Part shown: positions 6,461 through 14,841 of the stretch, piece after piece
How the letters are laid out: each line of letters begins with the position of its first letter
Position numbering within the stretch: position 1 is the stretch's first letter
NCBI RefSeq assembly: GCF_025567195.1
Contig: NZ_JAOQJF010000051.1
Coordinates: 1-15,220, forward strand
Length of the DNA: 15,220 nt
Origin: Alitiscatomonas aceti
Lineage (GTDB): Bacteria > Bacillota > Clostridia > Lachnospirales > Lachnospiraceae
Direction of reading: 5' to 3'
The notes under the pieces: model-generated
Told to the model about the DNA's origin: nothing
What the model saw: the letters and a program-made list of their open reading frames with translations, nothing else
The model's database searches: none
Translations under genes and position numbers: made by a program

Positions 6461-6489
6461 ATTCTAATATGAAGCAGTCAAAATGGCAA
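6461..6489 (-). promoter_or_regulatory. Promoter of the GntR-NTPase unit
   Basis: The minus strand has TTGCCA at 6484-6489 (5 of 6 matches), a 17-base spacer and TAGAAT at 6461-6466 (5 of 6). It starts directly after the terminator of the upstream operon and about 50 bases ahead of the gntR start, so the regulator is transcribed independently. Confidence 0.65.
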
Positions 6490-6493
6490 GTCA

Positions 6494-6553
6494 AATAAAA
6501 AAGAATACCCGCGGCAACAAGGAGGAATGCCGGAGATCCGGCCTGCCGCGGGT
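6494..6553 (-). terminator. Rho-independent terminator of the main operon
   Basis: ACCCGCGGCA (6507-6516) and TGCCGCGGGT (6544-6553) form a perfect 10-bp GC-rich stem, with an inner GCCGG/CCGGC stem in the loop. The minus strand continues ATTCTTTTTTATTTG, a clear U tract. It lies 25 bases after the kinase stop codon and separates the catabolic operon from the GntR unit. Confidence 0.9.
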
Positions 6554-6577
6554 TTAGACATATATGAGATTTTTCGT

Positions 6578-7408
6578 TTATTCTTCCTGGAAGGCGATGC
6601 CGTGGCCAAACGCGCCGTTCACCAAGCACGTCTTTGCCGCAAACTCTGCTCCCGCTTCCATGGCCGCATGGATATCCTTCTTCTCCAGCATGGCCAGCAG
6701 AAAGGCTGTGGCAAAGGAATCTCCGGCTCCCAGAGTATCCACCGCATCCACCAGCTTCGGCTTCTGGGTGTAATACTGCTCTCCGTCATAGATCAGGGAA
6801 CCCTTTCCGCCCCTGGTCGCCACGGTCATACGGCAGCCCCTGGCCTTCAGAGCCTCACAGAGCTTTTTGATCTCTTCCTCCGGCGTGTCGCCGCAGGAGG
6901 CAAAGGCGATATCCACCTGGGGCCCGATGGTCTCAATATAATACTCCTGATTCCACCGGCCGGACATATCGTAGGAAATAGGAACTCCCGCCTCACGGAG
7001 CTTATGGAGCTCTCCATCCAGATGGCCGTTGCAGCTGGTATGAATCAGCTTAAAGGTCCGGATATAATCCAGGTCCTCCTTCGTCAGCTCCAAAGGATGT
7101 TCATTAACGATGCCGCCCTTGTTGCTCATGATAAATTCCCTGTCGCCATCCACCAGGCGTACCTTGGCATAGCCGTTTTCCCCGTCATACTGGCGGCACC
7201 GGGAATGGTCCACCCCCAGCTCATCCAGAGTCCGGATCACATGATCCGCCACCTCATCCCGGCCAAATACGCCCATATAAGCCGCATCTGCTCCCAGCAT
7301 CTTTGCATAGACCGAAAAGTTCATGGCCTGGCCGCCGGGATACATGATCTTTGCAGGATAATATTTATCGCACACATTATCCCCAATGCCGATGACTTTC
7401 GTTTTCAT
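6578..7408 (-). CDS. PfkB-family sugar kinase, FrlD-like (fructosyl-amino acid 6-kinase)
   Basis: This 276-residue PfkB/ribokinase-family enzyme most resembles FrlD, which phosphorylates the fructosyl part of fructoselysine at C6. GIGDNVCDKYYP at the start and GGQAMN (25-30) match the substrate-binding N-terminal region of FrlD. YDMSGRWN and DIAFAS (mid-protein) also fit FrlD from memory. DTLGAGDSF (224-232) is the PfkB signature with catalytic base D230. It is short compared with ordinary ribokinases, like FrlD. Its ATG overlaps the stop codon of the deglycase gene by one base (TAATG), so translation is coupled, and it is the last gene before the terminator. Kinase family is firm; the exact Amadori substrate (fructosyl-lysine, -asparagine, -glutamine or another) is not determined. 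Confidence 0.85.
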   Translation of the reverse strand: MKTKVIGIGDNVCDKYYPAKIMYPGGQAMNFSVYAKMLGADAAYMGVFGRDEVADHVIRTLDELGVDHSRCRQYDGENGYAKVRLVDGDREFIMSNKGGIVNEHPLELTKEDLDYIRTFKLIHTSCNGHLDGELHKLREAGVPISYDMSGRWNQEYYIETIGPQVDIAFASCGDTPEEEIKKLCEALKARGCRMTVATRGGKGSLIYDGEQYYTQKPKLVDAVDTLGAGDSFATAFLLAMLEKKDIHAAMEAGAEFAAKTCLVNGAFGHGIAFQEE

Positions 7409-8385
7409 TAATACTCAACCTTCCACATATATCTTCTGTGATCCATGGAATGGCCTCTTACCTCGGCCATCTGTGCCACATAATACCGCTCGATGGGGAT
7501 CAGTACCACCGGGTTGAAGAACTCTGCCACGTCGGCATCGATACGGCCCTTGTTTAATTCCTTAAAGTCAATGACAATGAAATTCTCTGCATATGTATTT
7601 AAGAATTTCAGGCATCTTTCATCCAGGGCACGGGTACGGCCTTCACTCATAATGAGGATCATCGGGAGCTTCTTATCTGTGGTCTCGAAGGGGCCGTGGA
7701 AATACTCACCGGTATGGAGGCAGACTGCATGCTTCCACTGCATCTCCATAAAGTGACAGCAGCACATAGAGTAAGCTACGCCATAGTTGGGACCGGAAGC
7801 CAGTACATAGAATACAGGCTCGTCTTTTTCCTTATCTGCCCATTCCTTTGCGGCTGCCAGGCAGTTTTCCTTTCCTTCTGCTACGATCTCATCGATGTAT
7901 TTGTATGCCTCCATGGCCTTATCGTATTTGTCCCAGCCCTCAAACTGGTGCAGCAGCTCAAAGCCGATCCGTAAGGAGTTGGCCTGGTTGGAATCGCTGT
8001 AAACCTGGTCGTCTCCATTGGAATAGGTAACCACATACTGGCCCACCTTTGCCATTCCTGTATCCATATTTCCGGTCATGGCAATGGTAATGGCTCCGAT
8101 GGAGTTGGCCTTTTTCACAGCCTCTACCGTCTCTGCCGTTGCCTTTAAGGAACAGATCACGGCTACGCAGCGGTCGTCCAGCTCCTTGGGAGTCGCATGA
8201 ACGAATTCATTGCTGGTGTAGGTGGTGGCGCTGAAGGTCTTTGCCTCGCTCTGCAGCAGGTAAAGTCCCGGGAAAATGGCTGCCTTGGAGCCGCCGCAGG
8301 CTACAAAATAAACATGCTTAAGACCGCCCTTTTTATCCAGGGTCTCCTTGATCTCGGCTACGATTTCTTTTACTGTTTTTGTCAT
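7408..8385 (-). CDS. SIS-domain sugar-amine deglycase, FrlB/FraB-like
   Basis: This 325-residue protein has two SIS domains (about 20-150 and 185-310), as in FrlB and FraB, which split 6-phosphofructosyl-amino acids into glucose-6-phosphate and the free amino acid. VYFVACGGSKAA (25-36) is the phosphate-binding loop of SIS 1. E214 in FMEMQW and H230 in FHGPFE match in spacing the catalytic Glu and His I recall for Salmonella FraB, and the same 16-residue spacing occurs in E. coli FrlB. The C-terminus RRYMWKVEY parallels the FrlB ending RRYYGGLVEY. The start has a strong GAGGAGGAAG site. It follows the C26 hydrolase gene by 36 bases and overlaps the kinase gene. Which amino acid is released is unknown. 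Confidence 0.85.
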   Translation of the reverse strand: MTKTVKEIVAEIKETLDKKGGLKHVYFVACGGSKAAIFPGLYLLQSEAKTFSATTYTSNEFVHATPKELDDRCVAVICSLKATAETVEAVKKANSIGAITIAMTGNMDTGMAKVGQYVVTYSNGDDQVYSDSNQANSLRIGFELLHQFEGWDKYDKAMEAYKYIDEIVAEGKENCLAAAKEWADKEKDEPVFYVLASGPNYGVAYSMCCCHFMEMQWKHAVCLHTGEYFHGPFETTDKKLPMILIMSEGRTRALDERCLKFLNTYAENFIVIDFKELNKGRIDADVAEFFNPVVLIPIERYYVAQMAEVRGHSMDHRRYMWKVEY

Positions 8386-8421
8386 TTTTCTTCCTCCTCA
8401 AAATGCGTCAGTGATTTTCCA

Positions 8422-9168
8422 CTAACAAAGATCTACAAAATATTTAAATAATTCTGTGCCGTCCGGCCCAAAAGCCGGATTCGGCGCATCTCCCCGCATC
8501 CGTTCCGGATGGAACTGGACGCTGAAAACAGGAAGTGTCTTGTGTTCAATGGCCTCAATGATCCCATCCAGAGATCTGGCCGTCACCTTTACATCCGGTC
8601 CCACTGCATCTGCGCAGTCCCGGTGAAAGCTGTTGACCAGAAGCTTTGGACCATAAAGGCGGTTTAAGATCGATCCCTCTTCTGCGACGATCTCATGCTG
8701 GATCCCCTCCGAGTGCTCCACTGCATGCTTCCTCGGAAAATTCAGCATATTGTGGCCGCCCAGGGCCGCGTTGACCAGCTGGTGGCCTCGGCAGATCCCC
8801 ATAATGGGCTTCTTCCTCTTAAAAAACTCCTCAAAGGCAGCAAATTCCATCTCATCCCGGATCACATTGCATCCGGCCTTCAGATTGTGGGCCACATTGG
8901 CGTCTCCATCGGCCAGGTTATTGAAGGTATCTCCAAACCTGGAGGGATGGACGCTTTCTCCTCCGGTAATAAGAAGACCGTCAGCCATTTCCGCGTACTC
9001 CGCAGCCAGCTTTGTGCTTCCCATCATCACCGGAACGCCTCCGGCAGCCACAATGGCATTCATGTAAGCTGTATTTAAAATAAATGACGGCACCCCGCGG
9101 CTGTTGTTCCCCAGCATGCCGGTTACAAGAATGATCTTACCCATGGGTTTTTCCCCTTTCTTTTCCAT
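8422..9168 (-). CDS. Class I glutamine amidotransferase-like / peptidase C26 hydrolase
   Basis: This 248-residue protein belongs to the peptidase C26 group, which includes PuuD, the gamma-glutamyl-GABA hydrolase. The nucleophile elbow GICRGHQ holds C126, and FSVQFHPERM holds H220 and E222, completing the Cys-His-Glu triad. LLITGGESVHPSRF and HSEGIQHEI are also typical of C26 proteins. No synthase partner domain is present, so it should act as a stand-alone hydrolase of a gamma-glutamyl or amide bond. It lies 33 bases after the second ATPase gene and 36 before the deglycase, so it is part of the pathway. It might deamidate or trim the imported conjugate, as asparaginase FraE does for fructose-asparagine. 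The ATG at 9168 has GGAGG only three bases upstream; an ATG at 9144 with AAAGGGG eight bases upstream is an equally possible start. Confidence 0.85.
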   Translation of the reverse strand: MEKKGEKPMGKIILVTGMLGNNSRGVPSFILNTAYMNAIVAAGGVPVMMGSTKLAAEYAEMADGLLITGGESVHPSRFGDTFNNLADGDANVAHNLKAGCNVIRDEMEFAAFEEFFKRKKPIMGICRGHQLVNAALGGHNMLNFPRKHAVEHSEGIQHEIVAEEGSILNRLYGPKLLVNSFHRDCADAVGPDVKVTARSLDGIIEAIEHKTLPVFSVQFHPERMRGDAPNPAFGPDGTELFKYFVDLC

Positions 9169-9201
9169 TTTCCTCCATTATACTACATGCCTCTGCTTCC
9201 A

Positions 9202-10179
9202 TCAATGGTACAGGAAACAGGAAACACTTCGCTTTGCTCCATTCTCATCTGTAAGCTCCACAAGCTTCGGCGCTTCTTTATGGCACCGCTCCGTTGCATA
9301 AGCGCACCGGGTAGAGAACAGACAGCCTTTAGGCGGGTTCAAGGGACTGGGAACCTCGCCCTGAAGGATGATCTCATCCTTTTTTGCATGAATATCCGGG
9401 ACCGGGATCGCGGAGAGGAGAGCTCGTGTATAGGGGTGGAGTGGATTTCCATAGAGCTGCTTTTTATCTGCAAGCTCCATGATCCGTCCCAGATACATGA
9501 CAGCTACCCGGTCGCACAGGTATTCTACCACACTCAGATCGTGTGAAATAAAAATATAGGTAAGGTTCCGCTCCTTCTGTAAGTCCTTCAGCAGGTTCAG
9601 CACCTGGGAACGGACGGAAACATCCAGAGCAGAAACCGGTTCATCGCAGATCACAAGTTCCGGATCATTGATCAGCGCCCTGGCGATCACCACGCGCTGT
9701 CTCTGGCCTCCGGACATTTCGTGGGGATATTTTTCCAGGAATTTCTCACTGAGCCCCACCTCATTCAGAATATCGATGACTTTTTTCAATTTTTCTTCTT
9801 TTGTATATTTTCCAGATACGTCCAGCGGCGTCATCACCGACTGAACGACCTTCTTTTTCGGATTCAAAGAGGCATAGGGATCCTGGAAGATGATCTGGAT
9901 CTTTTCACGCAAAGGACGCATCTGCTTTTCCGTATAATTGGTAATGTCCTCTCCATGAAATAAAATCTGGCCTCCGGTGATATCATGAAGCTTCAGGATG
10001 GTTTTCCCAAGGGTAGACTTTCCGCATCCAGACTCTCCCACCAGGCCTACGATCTCGCCCTGGTTCACAGTCAGATCGATCTGATCCACCGCCTTCACGG
10101 AGATATCCTCGCCGTTTCTCACCTTTTTTACCGGGTAATACTTTTTCACATTTCGTATTTCTAGCAACGGAGCAGCCAT
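9202..10179 (-). CDS. Oligopeptide/dipeptide ABC transporter ATPase (OppF/DppF type)
   Basis: This 325-residue ATPase powers import by the peptide-type (PepT) transporter encoded just upstream. Walker A GESGCGKST is at 48-56, the Q-loop in IIFQDPYASLNP near 97-107, the signature MSGGQRQ at 155-161, Walker B LVICDE at 175-180 and the switch histidine in FISHDLS. The C-terminal extension carries PLHPYTRALLSAIP and GCLFSTRC, typical of OppD/OppF proteins. Its ATG overlaps the stop of the preceding ATPase gene by one base. The two ATPases are expected to pair as a heterodimer. The family is also used for nickel, opines and sugar-amino acid conjugates, so peptide should not be assumed as substrate. 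Confidence 0.93.
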   Translation of the reverse strand: MAAPLLEIRNVKKYYPVKKVRNGEDISVKAVDQIDLTVNQGEIVGLVGESGCGKSTLGKTILKLHDITGGQILFHGEDITNYTEKQMRPLREKIQIIFQDPYASLNPKKKVVQSVMTPLDVSGKYTKEEKLKKVIDILNEVGLSEKFLEKYPHEMSGGQRQRVVIARALINDPELVICDEPVSALDVSVRSQVLNLLKDLQKERNLTYIFISHDLSVVEYLCDRVAVMYLGRIMELADKKQLYGNPLHPYTRALLSAIPVPDIHAKKDEIILQGEVPSPLNPPKGCLFSTRCAYATERCHKEAPKLVELTDENGAKRSVSCFLYH

Positions 10180-11168
10180 CAGTTTTCACCTTCCTTCCCG
10201 TACAGGAAGCAGCGTACCATATGGCCGTCCACTTCCCGCATTCCCGGATCTTTTTTCCTGCACTGTTCCGTGGCGTGCTGGCATCTGGTACAGAACCGGC
10301 ACCCCTCGGGCATCTCATCGAGACCGGGAACCGTTCCCTCGATGGTGTATAAATGCTCCTCCTGTCCGCTTCCAAGCTTTGGAATGGAATTCAGGAGACC
10401 AATGGTATACGGATGCTTCGGATGATCAAAAATATCCTCTGCCGTACCGTATTCCACAGATTTGCCTGCATACATGACCATAACATGGTCTGCCACCTCT
10501 GCCACCACGCCCATATCATGGGTGATCAGGATCACAGAGGTATTGGATTCTTTCGTCAGAGTCTTGATGATCCGCAGGATCTGGGCCTGGATCGTCACAT
10601 CCAGAGCCGTCGTCGGCTCATCTGCGATCAGCAGCTTGGGGTTGCAGAGCAATGCCATGGCGATCATCACACGCTGCCGCATCCCTCCCGAAAGCTGATG
10701 GGGAAATTCCCTGATCCTCTGTTCCGGAGACGGGATCCCCACCCTCTTCAGCATCTCCACACACTGGTCCAGCGCATCCTTTTTTGAGATCTGTTTGTTG
10801 TGGGTGCGGATCATCTCCAGCATCTGATCCCCGATCCGGTATACCGGATTCAGGGAAGACATGGGCTCCTGGAAGATCATGGAGATCTCATTTCCCCGGA
10901 TCTCTCTCATTCTGGCTTCCGGCGCCTTCACCAGATCCTCTCCATCAAAAAGAATCTGACTGTCCTCGTCAATGATACTTACAGCAGGGGGGACCAGCCG
11001 CAGGATCGACGTAGCTGTCACGCTCTTTCCACATCCGGATTCTCCCACGATGCCTATGACCTTTCCCTTATCCAGGGAAAATTCCACGTTTTCCACTGCT
11101 GTCAGCTTCTTTTTTCCGACGTTGAAAGAAACCTTTAAGTTTTTGACTTCCAGCAATCGTTCCTCCAT
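10179..11168 (-). CDS. Oligopeptide/dipeptide ABC transporter ATPase (OppD/DppD type)
   Basis: This 329-residue ATPase is the partner of the OppF-type protein. Walker A GESGCGKS is at 42-49, MIFQEPMSSLNP near 97-108 is the Q-loop, LSGGMRQ at 159-165 the signature and LLIADE at 179-184 Walker B, followed by LITHDMGVV with the switch histidine. The C-terminal GCRFCTRCQHATEQC cluster is the cysteine motif seen in DppD-type ATPases, which can hold an iron-sulfur cluster. AGGAGGGAT lies eight bases before the ATG. It starts 70 bases after the binding-protein gene, beyond a strong hairpin, so its expression may be lower than that of the binding protein. Confidence 0.93.
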   Translation of the reverse strand: MEERLLEVKNLKVSFNVGKKKLTAVENVEFSLDKGKVIGIVGESGCGKSVTATSILRLVPPAVSIIDEDSQILFDGEDLVKAPEARMREIRGNEISMIFQEPMSSLNPVYRIGDQMLEMIRTHNKQISKKDALDQCVEMLKRVGIPSPEQRIREFPHQLSGGMRQRVMIAMALLCNPKLLIADEPTTALDVTIQAQILRIIKTLTKESNTSVILITHDMGVVAEVADHVMVMYAGKSVEYGTAEDIFDHPKHPYTIGLLNSIPKLGSGQEEHLYTIEGTVPGLDEMPEGCRFCTRCQHATEQCRKKDPGMREVDGHMVRCFLYGKEGEN

Positions 11169-11193
11169 TTGTATCCCTCCTGCTTATATTCCC

Positions 11194-11221
11194 GCGGGGC
11201 CGGAGAAGCCCCGGCTCCCGC
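11194..11221 (-). other. Intercistronic GC hairpin after the binding-protein gene
   Basis: On the minus strand GCGGG-A-GCCGG pairs with CCGGC-CCCGC, a 10-bp stem with one bulged A and a 7-base loop, starting 17 bases after the binding-protein stop codon. No U tract follows. In ABC operons such hairpins often protect the 3' end of the binding-protein message so that it exceeds the ATPase message; that role here is inferred. Confidence 0.6.
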
Positions 11222-11238
11222 GTTATAGTTCCAAATCC

Positions 11239-12924
11239 TTATTTTGCTACGGACCACTCCCATACCTTCTGGTTATTTACGCCGCCTTCAAATCCATTGT
11301 AGCCCTGGAAACGGTCGGATTTTACGCTGAAGCTGTAACCGTTGTACAGCATCACCAGCGGCATTTCATCATACAGAAGCTCCTGGTAGTCGTTGATCAG
11401 TTCTTTTCTCTTTGCTTCATCCAGCTCTGCTGCAATGGCATCCTGGATCTCTGCATATTTTGTATCTGTGATCTGGCAGTATGTGGCGTTTTTGTTGTCA
11501 TAGTAGCCGGCCATCCACAGCGGATAGTCCATGGCCGTGGAGCCGCAGATACCAAGATCATAGGTTCCATCCTGAAGACCGGAGAACATGGTAGCCAGCT
11601 CCACCGTCTGCACCTCAATGTTAAGGCCTGCTTCTGCCAGGTTCTGCTGGATCACAGCAGCCATGCTCTCACGGGCAGAGGTAACGACCATTTTCAGAGT
11701 CTTGCCAGAATCCCATCCAGCCTCTGCCAGGAGCTCTTTGGCCTTATCTACATTTCTTTCCCATTTGGTTCCAAACTCATACTGGGAGCCCGGGATGATG
11801 CAGGTGGTTGCCGGAACGCCCTGTCCCTGGAGAGACTGGTCGATCAGCATCTGCTTATCGATGGCATAGCTCATGGCCTGACGTACCTTCTTATCCGGTA
11901 CGTTCTGGTTGTTGATCAGGAATACAGCAACTGTCGTCGGCTCTGCAGACTGCTCTACATTAAGCCCCATATCCTTGGCTGCCAGGGCATCGTCCACAGT
12001 GGGAGCCTGGAAGAAGCCGTCCATCTCGCCTGCTGCAATGGAGGTGATCGTATTGGTGGCAGCGATCACTTTTAAGACCAGCTTGCCGAACTTCGGTGCT
12101 CCCATATGGTAATCTGCAAAGGACCCCAGCTGCAGCTCACTTCCGGAAAGCTCGGAGATGAAGGTACAGGGACCGGAGCCCACCGGAGCCTTCCAGAAAT
12201 CACTGGTCTTGATCTCTTCCGGAGCCATATCCTTTAAAAGATGCTCTGGAAGTACATAGAAATATTTGTTGTGAAGGATCAGCCAGTCCTCCACCGGGAT
12301 CACGCTCTTAAAGTTGATCTTTAAGGTATAGTCATCCACAGCTTCTACCTGGACAGATTTTTCACTTTCTTCTGTTCCTGTGTCGTCCGTTCCAGCCCAT
12401 GTATTGAATTCACTTCTTAAGCCGTAATCAAATTTCGGGTTGGTGATCAGCTGTGCAGTGAACACCCAGTCGCTGGCTGTAACCGGTTCTCCGTCATGCC
12501 ATTTGGCATTCTCATCCAGATGGAAAACAGCAGCTTTTCCGTCGTCTGCGGATTCCCAGGACTTTGCTCCCCTTGGAGTTACATCGGTTCCGGCCTCTTC
12601 AATAAAAGCCAGACGGTCATAAAGCTTGTCGCAGACCAGGTTCTGGTAAATGGAACCGGAAGAGGAGCCGTAGGGATTGATGGTATCCCACGCCTGGGTC
12701 ATACCGTAGGTGATCACATCCTGGGAATAGTCGGCGTCTGCCGTTCCCTCTGCCGCTGCCTCTGTGGAGCCGGCCTCTGTTTCTGTCTTTCCAGCTTCCG
12801 TCTTTTCAGTCCCAGCCGCTGCCGTCGTCTCGTTCGCGCCGCCTCCGCCGCATCCAGTCAGAAGACTGGCCGCCATAGCTGATGCCATGGCCAGGCTTAA
12901 AAGTTTTCGTGTGGTTTTCTTCAT
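11239..12924 (-). CDS. Family 5 extracellular solute-binding lipoprotein
   Basis: This 561-residue protein is the substrate receptor of the ABC importer. It starts with a type II signal peptide (MKKTTRKLL, hydrophobic stretch, lipobox LLTGC with C25 as the lipidated residue), so it should be tethered to the outer face of the membrane. Residues about 26-65 are a Gly/Ala/Glu/Thr-rich flexible linker common in Lachnospiraceae lipoproteins. The rest is an SBP family 5 (OppA/DppA-like) domain: WDTINPYGSS, LAFIEEAGTDVTPRGAKSWE and the segment FHLDENAKWHDGEPVTASDWVF typical of the family. Length is normal. AAGGAGG precedes the ATG. Uncommonly, it lies between the permease and ATPase genes (order B-C-A-D-F). 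The family binds peptides, opines, nickel and glycans; the sequence alone does not show which. Confidence 0.93.
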   Translation of the reverse strand: MKKTTRKLLSLAMASAMAASLLTGCGGGGANETTAAAGTEKTEAGKTETEAGSTEAAAEGTADADYSQDVITYGMTQAWDTINPYGSSSGSIYQNLVCDKLYDRLAFIEEAGTDVTPRGAKSWESADDGKAAVFHLDENAKWHDGEPVTASDWVFTAQLITNPKFDYGLRSEFNTWAGTDDTGTEESEKSVQVEAVDDYTLKINFKSVIPVEDWLILHNKYFYVLPEHLLKDMAPEEIKTSDFWKAPVGSGPCTFISELSGSELQLGSFADYHMGAPKFGKLVLKVIAATNTITSIAAGEMDGFFQAPTVDDALAAKDMGLNVEQSAEPTTVAVFLINNQNVPDKKVRQAMSYAIDKQMLIDQSLQGQGVPATTCIIPGSQYEFGTKWERNVDKAKELLAEAGWDSGKTLKMVVTSARESMAAVIQQNLAEAGLNIEVQTVELATMFSGLQDGTYDLGICGSTAMDYPLWMAGYYDNKNATYCQITDTKYAEIQDAIAAELDEAKRKELINDYQELLYDEMPLVMLYNGYSFSVKSDRFQGYNGFEGGVNNQKVWEWSVAK

Positions 12925-12972
12925 GATCTTGTTTCCTCCTTATACTTTTATTGAATCATTTTTTCATTCCGT

Positions 12973-13839
12973 TTATTCCTTTGTTTTGGGATCCAGTGCG
13001 TCCCGCACGCCTTCTCCAATGAAGTTAAATCCGATGACCACCAAAATGATACAGATTCCCGGCGGAAGCCATACCCAGGGTCTGGCAGTCAGCACCAGAA
13101 GGTTCTGAGCCGCAAAGATAATGTTTCCCCAGGAAGCCTGCGGTGTCTGCACGCCCATGCCCAGGAAGCTTAAGGATGACTCGGTCAGGATCGCTCCCGC
13201 CACCCGGAAGGAGATATTCGCCCAGACCGGCGGGATCGCGTTGGGAAGAACCTCAGAGAATAAGATCTTCTTTGTGCTGACTCCCACAGCCCTGGCTGCC
13301 TGTATATATTCCCGCTCCCGGATCGAGAGCACGTTTCCATAGATCAGCTTGGCAATGGCCGTCCAACCAAGCACACCGATGACAACTGTTACCGTAAGGA
13401 TCGACGGACCAAACACTGCCACCAGAACCAGGATCAGTACCATGGACGGGAAAGACATGAATGCATCCGCTGTACGCATAATGATGGATTCTGCTGTTCC
13501 CCGGAAATATCCGGCGATCAGTCCCAGGGGAATGCCGATCAGTACGGAGATGATCGTGGAGGTGATCCCTACAAACAGGGAAATGCGTCCTCCATATAAA
13601 AGCCTTGCAAACAGGTCCCGGCCCACATCGTCCGTTCCCAGGATATGGGCATCAGACGGGGGCTTATTGAACCCGGCGGCCCGGTCGGTGGTATATGGGT
13701 CCAGGTCTGCAAAAAGGGGGATGAACACCACTGCTAAAACTAAGATCGTTACGATAGCCAGGCCCAGCATCGCTTTCTTGTTATGGATAAACTTTTTCAT
13801 AGCCTGGCTGTTCCATATTTCTTTCATGGTCTTTTTCAC
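12973..13839 (-). CDS. ABC transporter permease (OppC/DppC type)
   Basis: This 288-residue inner-membrane permease has an N-terminal transmembrane helix (about 25-50, AMLGLAIVTILVLAVVFIPLF), then DPYTTDRAAGFNKPPSDAH and the OppC signature ILGTDDVGRDLFARLLYGGR, and a five-helix core. The EAA loop EYIQAARAVGVSTKKILFSE, which contacts the ATPases, is intact. FLGMGVQTPQASWG near the C-terminus is a family hallmark. It starts with GTG at 13839, preceded by a G-rich site; an in-frame ATG lies 12 bases further in. It is 14 bases after the partner permease gene and 48 bases before the binding protein. Confidence 0.94.
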   Translation of the reverse strand: MKKTMKEIWNSQAMKKFIHNKKAMLGLAIVTILVLAVVFIPLFADLDPYTTDRAAGFNKPPSDAHILGTDDVGRDLFARLLYGGRISLFVGITSTIISVLIGIPLGLIAGYFRGTAESIIMRTADAFMSFPSMVLILVLVAVFGPSILTVTVVIGVLGWTAIAKLIYGNVLSIREREYIQAARAVGVSTKKILFSEVLPNAIPPVWANISFRVAGAILTESSLSFLGMGVQTPQASWGNIIFAAQNLLVLTARPWVWLPPGICIILVVIGFNFIGEGVRDALDPKTKE

Positions 13840-13853
13840 ATTCCCACCCCCTT

Positions 13854-14807
13854 CTATTTAAACTTGATCCGCGGATCCAGGGCCGCATAGATCAGGTCCA
13901 GGATCAGATTTGCCACCAGCACCACACCGCAGATCAGAACTGCCACACCCATGATCACCGGGTAATCGCGGCTGGTAATGGCCGTGATCATCAGGCTTCC
14001 GATACCCGGCCATGCAAAGATCTGCTCAGTCACCACCGCTCCTCCGATCAGGAACGGGATCGAAAGGCTGATGGTAGTCACAATGGGGATCAGCGCGTTC
14101 CGGAATGCATGCTTTAAAACGATGACCACATTGGTAAGTCCCTTGGAACGGGCCGTTTTAATGTATTCCTCATTTAAAACCTCCAGTACGCTGGATCTGG
14201 TCTGCTTAATATAGTTTCCGATGGGCTGGATCCCGCAGACAAACGCCGGCAGCGCCAGATGATGCAGAAGATCCAGCAGATTCCCGCTCATACCGGAGGA
14301 CTGCATTCCACTGGTGGGGAACCATTTCAGTTTCACAGCTAAAACATAGATCAGTAAAAGGCTTAAGAAAAAGTTGGGGACCGACGCGCCAATGAACGAA
14401 ATAAAGGTACTGATGTGGTCCCAAACGGAATTTGGCTTATACGCAGAGATAATACCCAGGGGAACTCCCACCAGCATAGCCGCAAGAATACCTGTACCCG
14501 TGAGCATCAGGGACGGCATGATCCTCTGAGAGATCATCAGACTGACTTCCTGGGAAGTCCGGTAGGAGATGCCAAAATCTCCGTGAAGCAGATCTCCCAG
14601 CCATATGAAGTACCGGATAACAATGGGTTTATCCAGTCCCATGGAAATCTTTAAGGCCTCCAGATCACTCAGGGACATTTCACCCGAAGCCGCAAGAACC
14701 GAAAGCGGACCGCCCGGCGCCAGGTTGATCAGTGTGTAGATCACAAATGTAATTCCCAGAAAAACCGGGATCGCATACAGCAATCGCTTTAATATGTACC
14801 GAAACAC
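13854..14807 (-). CDS. ABC transporter permease (OppB/DppB type)
   Basis: This 317-residue permease forms the membrane channel with the OppC-type protein. The N-terminus FRYILKRLLYAIPVFLGITF is the classic DppB/OppB start, followed by NLAPGGP, an external loop and about six transmembrane helices. The EAA loop EYIKTARSKGLTNVVIVLKH and the C-terminal WPGIGSLMITAITSRDYPV are conserved. It starts with GTG at 14807, with AGGAGG seven bases upstream, and is the first gene of the operon, about 40 bases after its predicted -10 box. Both permeases use GTG starts, which may moderate their synthesis relative to the binding protein. Confidence 0.95.
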   Translation of the reverse strand: MFRYILKRLLYAIPVFLGITFVIYTLINLAPGGPLSVLAASGEMSLSDLEALKISMGLDKPIVIRYFIWLGDLLHGDFGISYRTSQEVSLMISQRIMPSLMLTGTGILAAMLVGVPLGIISAYKPNSVWDHISTFISFIGASVPNFFLSLLLIYVLAVKLKWFPTSGMQSSGMSGNLLDLLHHLALPAFVCGIQPIGNYIKQTRSSVLEVLNEEYIKTARSKGLTNVVIVLKHAFRNALIPIVTTISLSIPFLIGGAVVTEQIFAWPGIGSLMITAITSRDYPVIMGVAVLICGVVLVANLILDLIYAALDPRIKFK

Positions 14808-14841
14808 GCGAACTCCTCCTCTTCATATGTTTTTCACTAGA

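Noticed and set aside
6527..7411. A 294-codon plus-strand frame
   Set aside because: It is a shadow antisense to the PfkB kinase, including the terminator hairpin.
10972..12075. A 367-codon plus-strand frame
   Set aside because: It is antisense to the binding-protein and ATPase genes, whose family matches are unambiguous; no domain is recognisable in it.
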